8,914 bases of DNA from Candidatus Micrarchaeum sp. (GTDB lineage Archaea > SpSt-1190 > DYHY01), in assembly GCA_020723935.1 (NCBI GenBank), contig DYHY01000030.1, positions 1 through 8,914 of the forward strand, given 5' to 3'. Numbering within the stretch: the stretch's first letter is position 1; each line of letters starts with the position of its first letter. The notes below the pieces were generated by a model. The model made no database searches. It had not been told where the DNA came from and was given only the letters and a program-made list of their open reading frames with translations. Below are positions 1 to 5,515 of this stretch, piece after piece. The position numbers and the translations under genes are program-made.

Positions 1-110
1 GGGCCAGGGGGCCTCCTTGTCAGGGGGGATGGGGGGCTCCGGGGGGAAGGGGGGGCGCGCCCGGCCCGCTTCTTCCTCACGCCCCGAGAAGGGGAGTGCT
101 TCTCGGCCAT
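1..110 (-). CDS. Possible 5' end of a minus-strand gene, cut by the window edge
   Basis: An open frame starts at ATG 110-108 and runs off the left edge without a stop. It would encode a basic, Ser/Pro/Arg-rich N-terminus beginning MAEKHSPSRGVRKKRAGR, followed by a proline-rich stretch from C-runs. The main support is a TATA-like TTTAAA (137-142) centred about 30 bases before the ATG, the same spacing as at the surer genes here. No domain is recognisable in 36 codons. The C-homopolymers make the frame after residue 18 uncertain: a neighbouring frame reads PPEPPIPPDKEAPWP, so an indel in the runs could change the protein. It may be only intergenic low-complexity DNA. Confidence 0.38.
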   Translation of the reverse strand, partial: MAEKHSPSRGVRKKRAGRAPPSPRSPPSPLTRRPPG

Positions 111-136
111 CGGCTTCCGTCGGCCGGAAAGCCGGG

Positions 137-142
137 TTTAAA
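137..142 (-). promoter_or_regulatory. TATA-like box for the left-edge minus-strand frame
   Basis: TTTAAA is self-complementary and lies about 30 bases upstream of the minus-strand ATG at 110. It could serve either strand. On the plus strand it would give a roughly 60-base leader for the gene at 229, which has a closer box of its own. Confidence 0.35.
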
Positions 143-193
143 GTGTTTCGGGGGCGGGGCTTCTTTCCTGCAAACAAAATAGTCCGGACAAAT

Positions 194-201
194 CATTAAA
201 T
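194..201 (+). promoter_or_regulatory. TATA-like box of the SRPBCC gene
   Basis: CATTAAAT is centred about 31 bases before ATG 229, which fits a leaderless or very short-leader transcript. A GC-rich hairpin, GCGCCGC (202-208) with GCGGCGC (217-223), lies between the box and the start. Confidence 0.5.
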
Positions 202-228
202 GCGCCGCCGCAAGCCGCGGCGCGGAAT

Positions 229-654
229 ATGGTGGTGGCACCCACAATGAGGACGATAAGGCAGTCGGCGGTCTTCGGCGCGTCTCCCGGGGAGGTCTAC
301 TCCCTCCTGACGGAATCAAAGAAGCATTCGGAGTTCACGGGAGCTGCGGCGAAGGTGAGCCCAAAGAAGGATGGGAGCTTCTCCGTCTGGGACGGCTGGG
401 CTTTCGGGAGGAATGTGGAGCTCGTCCCGGGGAGGAAGATCGTCCAGAACTGGGGCTGCCTGGAGGACGGCTGGCCAGAAGGGCACCTGTCGCGCGTCAC
501 GTTCTCCCTTTCTCCGGCGGCCAGGGGGAAGAAGACAAAGCTATCGTTCGTCCAGGAAAGGGTCCCCGCCGCGTGCTTCGGCAGCATTTCTAGGGGCTGG
601 AAGGACAATTACTGGGCGCTCACGAAAAAACACCTCGAAGGGACGGGAAAATAG
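229..654 (+). CDS. SRPBCC / AHSA1-like domain protein
   Basis: A soluble 141-residue protein matching the Activator of Hsp90 ATPase homologue 1-like group of the SRPBCC (START/Bet v1) superfamily. These are single-domain helix-grip folds with a hydrophobic ligand cavity; the ligand is usually unknown. Visible family features are an N-terminal strand plus SPGEVYSLLTESKKHSEFTG (residues 19-38), GSFSVWDGWAFGRNVELVPG (49-68), KIVQNW (70-75), WPEGHLSRVTF (82-92) and the C-terminal helix segment GWKDNYWALTKKHL (123-136). Length is normal for one domain, so it seems intact. ATG 229 is chosen because a TATA-like box sits about 31 bases before it; ATG 247 (MRTIRQS) is the alternative and would give 135 residues matching the domain more tightly. 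Terminates with TAG. It appears to be transcribed alone. The family call is strong, but the specific role is unknown. Confidence 0.9.
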   Translation: MVVAPTMRTIRQSAVFGASPGEVYSLLTESKKHSEFTGAAAKVSPKKDGSFSVWDGWAFGRNVELVPGRKIVQNWGCLEDGWPEGHLSRVTFSLSPAARGKKTKLSFVQERVPAACFGSISRGWKDNYWALTKKHLEGTGK

Positions 655-886
655 CCCGCCCGCTTCCGCGAACGGAAGAGCCGGGGGGAAAACTTCTTGC
701 AGCCGGGGCGGGAAGCCGGAAGGCGGAGGGCGAAAAAAGGGCTCGGATTGCCTAGGATGGCTGTCTTTCTTCCTTCTGGGCTCTTTTCCCCGCGTGCCTT
801 CCGCCCGTCCCCGGCCGGAAGAACCCTTCTCTGGGTTTTTGCTTGCACATCTTTCCTCTCTGTCCGTCGGACAGTTCGGGGTAAGC
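655..886. other. Gene-free stretch with small hairpins
   Basis: No frame here has both credible protein composition and a promoter. A perfect 6-bp stem with CGAA loop (CTTCCG 663-668, CGGAAG 673-678) sits just after the SRPBCC stop, but it has no T-run, so it is not clearly a terminator. Pyrimidine-rich DNA at about 769-796 might help end plus-strand transcription. A second perfect hairpin, CTGTCC (860-865) with GGACAG (869-874), lies just past the 3' end of the minus-strand small gene. No tRNA or other structured RNA was recognised. Confidence 0.4.
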
Positions 887-1090
887 TCAATCCATGATTT
901 CCGGACCCGCCAGGGGGCTCACCTCCTCCGCGGATTGCGAGCGCGACGGAAGGAGGCCCGAGAAATCGAAGGAAATCTCACCGTATTCTCCGCGGATGAC
1001 CATGACGACATCCGTAGGGGCCGCGGGGGCCTCTTCCCGAGGGCCCCGCACATCGCGTCCGGGCATCTTCGCGCGCGTCATCTCTCGCAT
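887..1090 (-). CDS. Small acidic hypothetical protein (67 aa)
   Basis: Not recognised. The protein starts MREMTRAKMPGRDV and has a central patch TDVVMVIRGEYGEISFDFSG (residues 26-45) that looks like a beta hairpin of alternating hydrophobic residues, followed by a Ser/Glu-rich tail ending GPEIMD. Codons are mostly GC-ending, like the neighbours, and the composition is much less arginine-rich than the antisense frames of this DNA. A TATA-like box on the minus strand (1119-1126) is centred about 33 bases before the ATG. There is no signal peptide, membrane segment or cysteine motif. It is divergent from the membrane-protein gene at 1195, so the two share a 104-base promoter region. It ends in TGA, followed by a hairpin at 860-874. 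Confidence 0.55.
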   Translation of the reverse strand: MREMTRAKMPGRDVRGPREEAPAAPTDVVMVIRGEYGEISFDFSGLLPSRSQSAEEVSPLAGPEIMD

Positions 1091-1118
1091 CTCCTCAGAT
1101 AGTCATGCCCGCAATTTC

Positions 1119-1126
1119 CTTATAAC
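1119..1126 (-). promoter_or_regulatory. TATA-like box of the 67-aa gene
   Basis: On the minus strand it reads GTTATAAG, centred about 33 bases upstream of ATG 1090, giving a predicted leader of only a few bases. Confidence 0.5.
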
Positions 1127-1145
1127 CGGGCGGAAGGGCAAATCC

Positions 1146-1181
1146 GGAGCGCTCCTTCAGAAAACTTAAAAGAGCGCTTCC
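1146..1181. promoter_or_regulatory. Paired AGCGCT palindromes around the TATA box of the membrane-protein gene
   Basis: GGAGCGCTCC (1146-1155) is a perfect 10-bp palindrome. A near copy, GAGCGCTTCC, lies at 1172-1181. Their centres are 25 bp apart and they bracket the TATA box at 1164-1171. This is the position expected for a regulator that blocks TBP/TFB binding. The winged-helix protein encoded by this operon is an obvious candidate ligand, but that is inference. Confidence 0.4.
1164..1171 (+). promoter_or_regulatory. TATA-like box of the membrane-protein/winged-helix operon
   Basis: ACTTAAAA is centred about 27 bases before ATG 1195, which is standard archaeal leaderless spacing. Confidence 0.65.
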
Positions 1182-1194
1182 GGGCCGCAAAATC

Positions 1195-1875
1195 ATGGCA
1201 GTCACAGTCTACATCGCCCCGCCCTGGTTCCTCGGCTACGACGCGCTCTTCCAGACGCTCTTCGCCCTAGTGTGCATTGTGATCTCCGCGTTCGCCTTCC
1301 GCGTCGCTTCGAGGACGGGCGCAAAGCCCGTCCAGCGGATAGGCTGGTCCTTCTCCCTCCTCGCCCTCTCCTATTTCGTCCAGGCAGCGACAAGCACCTT
1401 CCTCCTCACGAAGCTCTCTAGCGGGATGACGGTCGCCTCGATAATGGGCGTCAGGGCGATCGGCATGTACCTGCACATACTCCTGATGCTCGCGGGCCTC
1501 GGCCTCTTCGCGACGATGGGTTTCGAATCCCTGACCCCGTTCTGGCTCACCCTCATCCCCGCCCTCGTCGCCGTCCTCTACGCCGAGAACGCCCTGCGCG
1601 CCGCATACACCGTAACGTCCGGATACCTCCTCTTCCTCTCCGCCAAGTTCGGGATGAACTACTTCAGGAAGAAGGGCGTCGAATCCCTCCTAATATCGCT
1701 CGCATTCATCCTGCTCCTGGCAAGCCACGTCGGGATCTTCCTCTCCGGGATCCTCTCGCCCTCGCTCTACGCCCTGGCCCACTTCCTCGCGCTCGTGTCC
1801 TACCTGATGATACTGGGAAACCTCTACCTCGTCCTGAAGAAGGGCGGGCCGAAGGCGGTCAAGGGGATATCCTGA
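1195..1875 (+). CDS. Seven-TM integral membrane protein, unknown function
   Basis: A 226-residue, almost wholly hydrophobic protein with about seven predicted membrane helices near residues 17-37, 47-70, 88-109, 113-130, 134-155, 164-186 and 190-213. Positive residues fall in the loops (RVASRTGAKPVQR 36-48, KFGMNYFRKK 151-160) and in the C-terminal tail KKGGPKAVK. No catalytic or transport motif was recognised. It has no separate signal peptide, and TM1 follows a short YIAPPWFLGYDAL start. The ATG is fixed by the TATA box 27 bases upstream. A winged-helix DNA-binding gene follows after 3 bases, so the two are almost certainly co-transcribed. Archaeal membrane proteins of this general kind are often paired with HTH_45-type regulators, suggesting a membrane sensor or sequestering partner. 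That role is inference from context, not from the protein itself. Confidence 0.85.
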   Translation: MAVTVYIAPPWFLGYDALFQTLFALVCIVISAFAFRVASRTGAKPVQRIGWSFSLLALSYFVQAATSTFLLTKLSSGMTVASIMGVRAIGMYLHILLMLAGLGLFATMGFESLTPFWLTLIPALVAVLYAENALRAAYTVTSGYLLFLSAKFGMNYFRKKGVESLLISLAFILLLASHVGIFLSGILSPSLYALAHFLALVSYLMILGNLYLVLKKGGPKAVKGIS

Positions 1876-1878
1876 GAG

Positions 1879-2187
1879 ATGGGCGCGCCCGACAGCCCGC
1901 AGGGCCAGCCGTCCCAGAAGAGGGGGCGCCTGGAGATAATCCACGACATCCTGCGCGTGATAGAGCGCGGCGGCGGGCAGGCCAAGCCCACGCAGATACT
2001 CTACCGCGCGAACCTCTCAAACCAGATGCTCTATGACTATCTCGCCGAGCTCGTCGCCAAGGGGATGGCCGAGCAGAGGATCGGGAAGACCGGGAGGCGG
2101 ACCTATTCCATAACAAGGAAGGGCGAGGAATACCTGCAAGGGTACCATTCCATGAGGGCATTCATGGATTCCTACGGGATATCCTAG
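1879..2187 (+). CDS. Winged-helix DNA-binding protein, HTH_45-like
   Basis: A 102-residue soluble protein resembling archaeal winged-helix proteins of the HTH_45 (PF14947) type. After a disordered start (residues 1-15) come helix 1 (RLEIIHDILRVIERGGG, 17-33), helix 2 (KPTQILYRANLS, 36-47), the recognition helix (NQMLYDYLAELVAKGMAEQ, 48-66) and a wing (GRRTYSITRKGEEYLQGY, 72-89). The phrases ILYRANLS and Y-x-I-T-x-K-G-x-x-Y/F-L are characteristic of this family. The only domain is DNA-binding, so any signal must arrive through a partner. The start is three bases after the stop of the membrane-protein gene, implying translational coupling, with no clear Shine-Dalgarno. It ends in TAG. The likely role is a transcription regulator, possibly of its own operon through the paired AGCGCT palindromes at 1146-1181. 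Confidence 0.85.
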   Translation: MGAPDSPQGQPSQKRGRLEIIHDILRVIERGGGQAKPTQILYRANLSNQMLYDYLAELVAKGMAEQRIGKTGRRTYSITRKGEEYLQGYHSMRAFMDSYGIS

Positions 2188-2202
2188 GGGCGGGCCGCGG
2201 AA

Positions 2203-2265
2203 TCAGTTGTTGTGGGCCTTGGCCGGGGTGTGCTTTATCGGGTGCGCGTTCTTGTCCTTGGAAAC
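2203..2265 (-). other. Possible read-through or lost C-terminal extension of the 2266-2598 gene
   Basis: Immediately after the TGA at 2268-2266 the same frame stays open for 20 codons to a second TGA (2205-2203). It reads VSKDKNAHPI then KHTPAKAHNN. Nearly all codons are the GC-ending ones preferred in the window (AAG, AAC, GCG, CAC, ACC, GCC), and the lysine-rich character continues that of the upstream tail. This looks like former or true coding sequence separated from its gene by a single nonsense change. A chance open frame of 20 codons cannot be excluded. Confidence 0.4.
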
Positions 2266-2598
2266 TCAGCCGGGCTTCTCCTTGCTTTTGGGCCGCGACC
2301 TTATCTTCGGGCCTCTCGTCGGAACCAGGTTGTTAGGGTTCTTCTGGCCCCGGCTCCAGGCGAGGAGAGGCGCGGGAGAATAGGAAGCGGCATCGCCCAC
2401 AGTCTCTCCGAATTCCAGGAGGAATCTGATCTCAGCCAAATATGCCCTGGCCTTCTTCCCTGCCGAGCCGCTGTAGGAATAAGCGCCCGCAGGATTTCCC
2501 GCCGCGGGAAGGGGAAGGGGAAGGAGATAGCCGGCCGTTGCCGCGGCTTGGGTTTCAGCGTATTGCTGCGTCCGCGCTTGGTAGGAATAATCTCTCAT
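2266..2598 (-). CDS. Hypothetical protein with basic C-terminal tail (110 aa to first stop)
   Basis: Not recognised. Three parts are visible: a Tyr/Gln/Ala-rich N-terminus (MRDYSYQARTQQYAETQAAA, residues 1-20); an LPLPLP segment (27-31 and flank) encoded by a GGGGAA-type tandem repeat; and a likely amphipathic helix KKARAYLAEIRFLLEFGETV (48-67). A proline/lysine-rich tail, NPNNLVPTRGPKIRSRPKSK (87-106), follows. It has no membrane span or cysteines. Support for a real gene is a good TATA box (2621-2630) about 28 bases before the ATG on the minus strand and sensible codon use. The frame continues past the TGA for 20 more coding-like codons, so the intact product may be about 131 residues (2203-2598). 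It is divergent from the PH-domain operon and shares its regulatory region. Confidence 0.6.
   Translation of the reverse strand: MRDYSYQARTQQYAETQAAATAGYLLPLPLPAAGNPAGAYSYSGSAGKKARAYLAEIRFLLEFGETVGDAASYSPAPLLAWSRGQKNPNNLVPTRGPKIRSRPKSKEKPG
2506..2524. repeat. GGGGAA hexamer tandem repeat inside the hypothetical gene
   Basis: About three copies of a purine hexamer (GGGAA, GGGGAA, GGGGAA, GG). In the minus-strand frame it gives CTT CCC repeats, i.e. Leu-Pro dipeptides. A 6-bp unit keeps the frame when copy number changes. Confidence 0.7.
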
Positions 2599-2620
2599 GA
2601 GATAAGCAATGCCCCGAACT

Positions 2621-2630
2621 CATTTATATA
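2621..2630 (-). promoter_or_regulatory. TATA box of the minus-strand hypothetical gene
   Basis: On the minus strand it reads TATATAAATG, a near-ideal archaeal TATA box, centred about 28 bases before ATG 2598. Confidence 0.65.
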
Positions 2631-2635
2631 TTTAC

Positions 2636-2662
2636 TATTCAATAAAAGTCAATAATTGAATA
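2636..2662. promoter_or_regulatory. Candidate operator: inverted and phased TCAAT repeats between divergent genes
   Basis: TATTCAAT (2636-2643) and ATTGAATA (2655-2662) are perfect 8-bp inverted arms. Inside lies another TCAATAA (2649-2655) exactly 10 bp after the first (2639-2645), and TCAATAATTGA (2649-2659) is itself a perfect palindrome. Three half-sites on about one-helical-turn spacing, just upstream of the TATA box at 2621-2630, resemble a protein-binding array. The A/T-rich setting makes chance symmetry easier. Confidence 0.4.
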
Positions 2663-2699
2663 ATTTTCCACTTCGCGCGCCCAAAGCCCGCAAAACCGC

Positions 2700-2705
2700 T
2701 TTAAA
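2700..2705 (+). promoter_or_regulatory. TATA-like box of the PH-domain operon
   Basis: TTTAAA is centred about 27 bases before ATG 2730, consistent with a leaderless transcript for the two-gene operon. Confidence 0.6.
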
Positions 2706-2729
2706 CACGGGAAACCAGGTCCCTGCGAA

Positions 2730-3335
2730 ATGCCGGCAAAAGGCGCATATCCGAAAGCAGCTTACGGTTCCGACGCAGAAGAAGGGAAGGGCGAGAGGTT
2801 CCCGCCAAGGAAGATACTTGTCAAGGAGTGCTCGGCCAAGCACGCGACGCCCAACGGCGGGGCGATATTCGTCGAGAGGGCGCTCATGTTCTTGTTTGCG
2901 GCCGTCTTCCTCTGCGCAATAGCCGGTGCGGCCGTCGGGGCCGTGAGCTTCGCCGCGTTCTTGCTTGGCGCCGGCATCGGGGAAATCGCGGCGCCGGGGA
3001 TCGCGGCCTTCCTGCTCCTCGCGGTGCCGGGCCTCGCCTTCGTCGCGATTGAGGGCATCTACTATGTCAGGACCTTCCGCTTCAGCCTGCAAGACGAGCT
3101 CGTCTTCTCGAGGAGCGGCGTTATCTCCCCCGGGTACACCATGATCCCCTACGAGAACGTCCAGGACGTCCAGCTTTCCGAGGGCCTGCTCGAGAAGCTC
3201 ACCAGGACTGCGAGCGTGACGATCACGACGCCCGCGAGCACCCTGAAGGTGCCCTACCTCGAGCGAGAGCTTGCCAAGGGCCTGCGCCTCGAACTCCTCG
3301 CGCGCGCCGAGAAGCACAGGGGGCTTGCGGAATGA
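2730..3335 (+). CDS. Membrane-anchored bPH2 (DUF304) protein, YdbS-like
   Basis: A 201-residue protein with a charged cytoplasmic-looking N-terminus (1-45), two membrane helices (about 52-80 and 87-109), then one bacterial PH-like bPH2/DUF304 domain (about 113-193). The domain shows the family pattern FSLQDELVFSRSGVISPGYT followed by MIPYENVQDVQL and a terminal helix. The domain is a PH-fold module found beside TM pairs; its ligand is generally unknown. In Bacillus the single-unit YdbS is encoded next to multi-unit YdbT, a sigma-W-controlled pair linked to resistance to membrane-active peptides, and the same arrangement is seen here. The next gene overlaps by four bases (ATGA), so the two are translated together and probably form one membrane complex. 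The start is fixed by the TATA box 27 bases upstream. Function beyond an envelope role is inference. Confidence 0.85.
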   Translation: MPAKGAYPKAAYGSDAEEGKGERFPPRKILVKECSAKHATPNGGAIFVERALMFLFAAVFLCAIAGAAVGAVSFAAFLLGAGIGEIAAPGIAAFLLLAVPGLAFVAIEGIYYVRTFRFSLQDELVFSRSGVISPGYTMIPYENVQDVQLSEGLLEKLTRTASVTITTPASTLKVPYLERELAKGLRLELLARAEKHRGLAE

Positions 3336-5455
3336 GCTGGCCATCTGCCGCTTCTGCCGCGGCCGCCGCGAAGCGTCCTTCCGAGGCGCCCCTCCGGGAG
3401 AACTATCCCCTGGAGGGCAGGAAAGTCGTCAAGAAGATCCTCGAGCGGGGCGCGATAGCCCTCTTCCTCGCCCCGTTCGTCGGGATGGCGGGCATAATTT
3501 TCCTGGGCATATTCGGGCTCCTACTGATCTTCGTCGTCTTTGGGATAGTCATATGGTGGGCTTCCGAATATTGCAGGACCTACTTCTACGACATAGAGGG
3601 GAGCGGCCTCGTCGTGAAGAAGGGCGTGATCTTCCCCAACTCCGCGACGATCCCCCTGGACAAGATATCGGACGTCTACGCTGATCAGGACATCGTCGAC
3701 AGGGTGATGGGCCTCTACGACCTGCACTTCTCATCGGCATCCGAGACCTCCGGCGCGCTCTCCCACATCGACGGCGTGTCGAAGGCGAACATGGAGGCGC
3801 TCAAGGCGATCCTCCTCTCCGCGATCTCCGGGAAGAAGGCCTCTCCCGGCGCTAGGTCCCAGGCCTTCTCCGCCGCTGGGCCGCAGGCTTACGGAATATC
3901 GCGGGGCAGGGCGTCCGCTCCCACGGGCGAGGCCTTCAGGCCGGGCGAGCACGCGTACGTGCGCGAGCTCGCGGGCAAGGCCCTGAGCGCCCTCTTCATG
4001 ATGGCTTTCGCGCTCTCCGGGATACTCGCGGTCCTTCCTCTCCTGATAACCATCGCGGTCGTGGTCGCCGTCCTCGGCGCCGTGGCGTTCTACGTCAAGA
4101 AGGAGGTGGAGGCATGCTCATACGAACTCACCGCGGAGGGCCTGAGGATAAGGAAGGGCTGGCTCACGCCCTCGGAATCCCTGATATTCTATGCGAACAT
4201 GCAGGACATCGACACCGCCCAGGGGATCCTGGACAGGCTCTTCGGCCTGGAAGAGATGACCGTGAAATCCATGTCCGTGCAATCCGCGGTCTCCGCCAAG
4301 GCCCGGCTCCTTGACGCGGCGGACGCCGAGCGCCTCAAGAAGCTCCTCGAGGGCAGGCTCTACGGCGCGTCCAGGGCGGCCAGGGCGGCGGGCCCGGCGC
4401 CCGTTTCGGCGAGGCGGCCTCTCGAAGGCAGGGAGAAGCCCTACGTCAACCACTTCTTCCTCGGCGCTTGCGCGGGATGCGTCGGGGCTGCGGCGTTCCT
4501 CGGGCCCCTTGCGATCATGGCCTTCGCGGTGGGGCTCCACTTCGGGCCCGCGGCGATGGCGGCGGGGATAATTCTCCTGCTGCTCCTCGCGGTGGCGGTC
4601 CTCGCATTCACAGGCGCGGCGATATCGAACATGGCATTCTCTTATTCCCTCGAGGGGGACGGGGTGTCGATAGGATACGACTTCATCGCCAAGAGCGCTA
4701 AGAAGATACGCTACGAGAAGGTCCAGGACGTGAAGGTGTCCTGCTCGCTCTTCGGGAGCATCTTCGGCATCGCGGACGTGACGATTGAGACGGGCTCAAG
4801 GGAGGTCACGACGGGCGAGCACGGCGAGCAGTATTCCGGGAGCTACGCGACGCCCTTCGAGACGATCCCCTCCTTGAAGCTTGCCGACGCCGCGGCCCTC
4901 GCGATGGAGATGGCTGAGGCGAGCGGGATCTCCGTGCCCTCCTCCAAGAGACCGCTGAAGACGACGCTCCCCCTGTCCAAGAAGAAGCCTCTCAAGAAGG
5001 CCCTCGCGTTCATCGCCTTCCCGTGGCCGCAGCTGGAAATCCTCGCGATACTTGGCGCGATGATCGTCCCCTCCTGGGGGCGGACCGTCTCGCTCGCGAT
5101 CGCCGCGGGGATCCCTGCGCTCTGCGCGGCGGCGTTTTGCCTGAAGCTGTGGTACGAGAACGAGTACTTGAGGCGCTACGAATACTACGAGGACTCCAAG
5201 AGCCTCACCGTGCACAAGGGCGTCTTCGGCTGGGGCGAGATAGTCGTGCCGTTCAGGAACGTCCAGTCGGTCTACGTGGACCAGGACCTCTTCGACGTAG
5301 CATTCGGCCTCTGGGACGTCTGGATGACGACCGTCACCGGCGAGTCCGGGAACCTCTCGCACATCGACGGCCTGGAACGCGAGGGGGCCGAGGAGCTCGC
5401 GCGCCTGCTCGCGTCGCGCGTGGAGGCGTCCAGGAAGCCCCGGAGGCGGCGCTGA
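3332..5455 (+). CDS. Four-unit TM + bPH2 (DUF304) membrane protein, YdbT-like
   Basis: A 707-residue protein built of four repeats of a TM pair plus a bPH2 domain. TM regions are near residues 39-76, 215-254, 374-430 and 558-606; PH domains are near 80-165, 258-341, 434-530 and 611-695. Each PH opens with Y-x-(L/I)-x5-L/V and carries a variant of IP(L/Y)(E/D)-K/N-(V/I)-Q-D-V: IPLDKISDV (107-115), FYANMQDID (286-294), IRYEKVQDVKV (459-469) and VPFRNVQSVYV (639-649). Units 1 and 4 are the closest pair, both having ADQD/VDQD and LSHIDG (143-148, 675-680). Unit 3 lacks the K-K/R-K-G turn and has an insertion about 488-508. Linkers 166-205 and 345-368 are Ala/Pro/Arg-rich and probably flexible. 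It overlaps the upstream gene by ATGA and ends in TGA. The expected role is with the upstream protein at the cell membrane, perhaps in envelope protection; the ligand is unknown. Confidence 0.88.
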   Translation: MSWPSAASAAAAAKRPSEAPLRENYPLEGRKVVKKILERGAIALFLAPFVGMAGIIFLGIFGLLLIFVVFGIVIWWASEYCRTYFYDIEGSGLVVKKGVIFPNSATIPLDKISDVYADQDIVDRVMGLYDLHFSSASETSGALSHIDGVSKANMEALKAILLSAISGKKASPGARSQAFSAAGPQAYGISRGRASAPTGEAFRPGEHAYVRELAGKALSALFMMAFALSGILAVLPLLITIAVVVAVLGAVAFYVKKEVEACSYELTAEGLRIRKGWLTPSESLIFYANMQDIDTAQGILDRLFGLEEMTVKSMSVQSAVSAKARLLDAADAERLKKLLEGRLYGASRAARAAGPAPVSARRPLEGREKPYVNHFFLGACAGCVGAAAFLGPLAIMAFAVGLHFGPAAMAAGIILLLLLAVAVLAFTGAAISNMAFSYSLEGDGVSIGYDFIAKSAKKIRYEKVQDVKVSCSLFGSIFGIADVTIETGSREVTTGEHGEQYSGSYATPFETIPSLKLADAAALAMEMAEASGISVPSSKRPLKTTLPLSKKKPLKKALAFIAFPWPQLEILAILGAMIVPSWGRTVSLAIAAGIPALCAAAFCLKLWYENEYLRRYEYYEDSKSLTVHKGVFGWGEIVVPFRNVQSVYVDQDLFDVAFGLWDVWMTTVTGESGNLSHIDGLEREGAEELARLLASRVEASRKPRRRR

Positions 5456-5515
5456 CCCGGGAAAGGGCCCCCAAAGGATAAACTCCGCTGGGAAAGCTAC
5501 GTTGACGACATCATT

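Noticed and set aside
663-678. Perfect 6-bp hairpin after the SRPBCC stop as an intrinsic terminator
   Set aside because: No following T-run, and archaea do not rely on bacterial-type hairpin terminators. Noted only as structure.
609-890. Minus-strand frame of 93 codons after the SRPBCC gene
   Set aside because: Arg/Lys/Pro-rich composition, no TATA box at the right distance, and overlap with the SRPBCC 3' end.
697-897. Plus-strand 66-codon frame with a hydrophobic patch
   Set aside because: No promoter or recognisable start context, and composition fits random GC-rich DNA.
371-1102. A 243-codon plus-strand frame
   Set aside because: It overlaps the SRPBCC gene in another frame and has shadow-like Arg/Ser/Gly composition with no promoter.
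2212-2655. A 147-codon plus-strand frame in the region between the winged-helix and PH genes
   Set aside because: The minus strand has better codon use and a good TATA box. The plus frame runs through that promoter and has no promoter of its own.
2649-3344. A 231-codon minus-strand frame opposite the YdbS-like gene
   Set aside because: Antisense of a well-supported membrane PH gene, with charged low-information composition.
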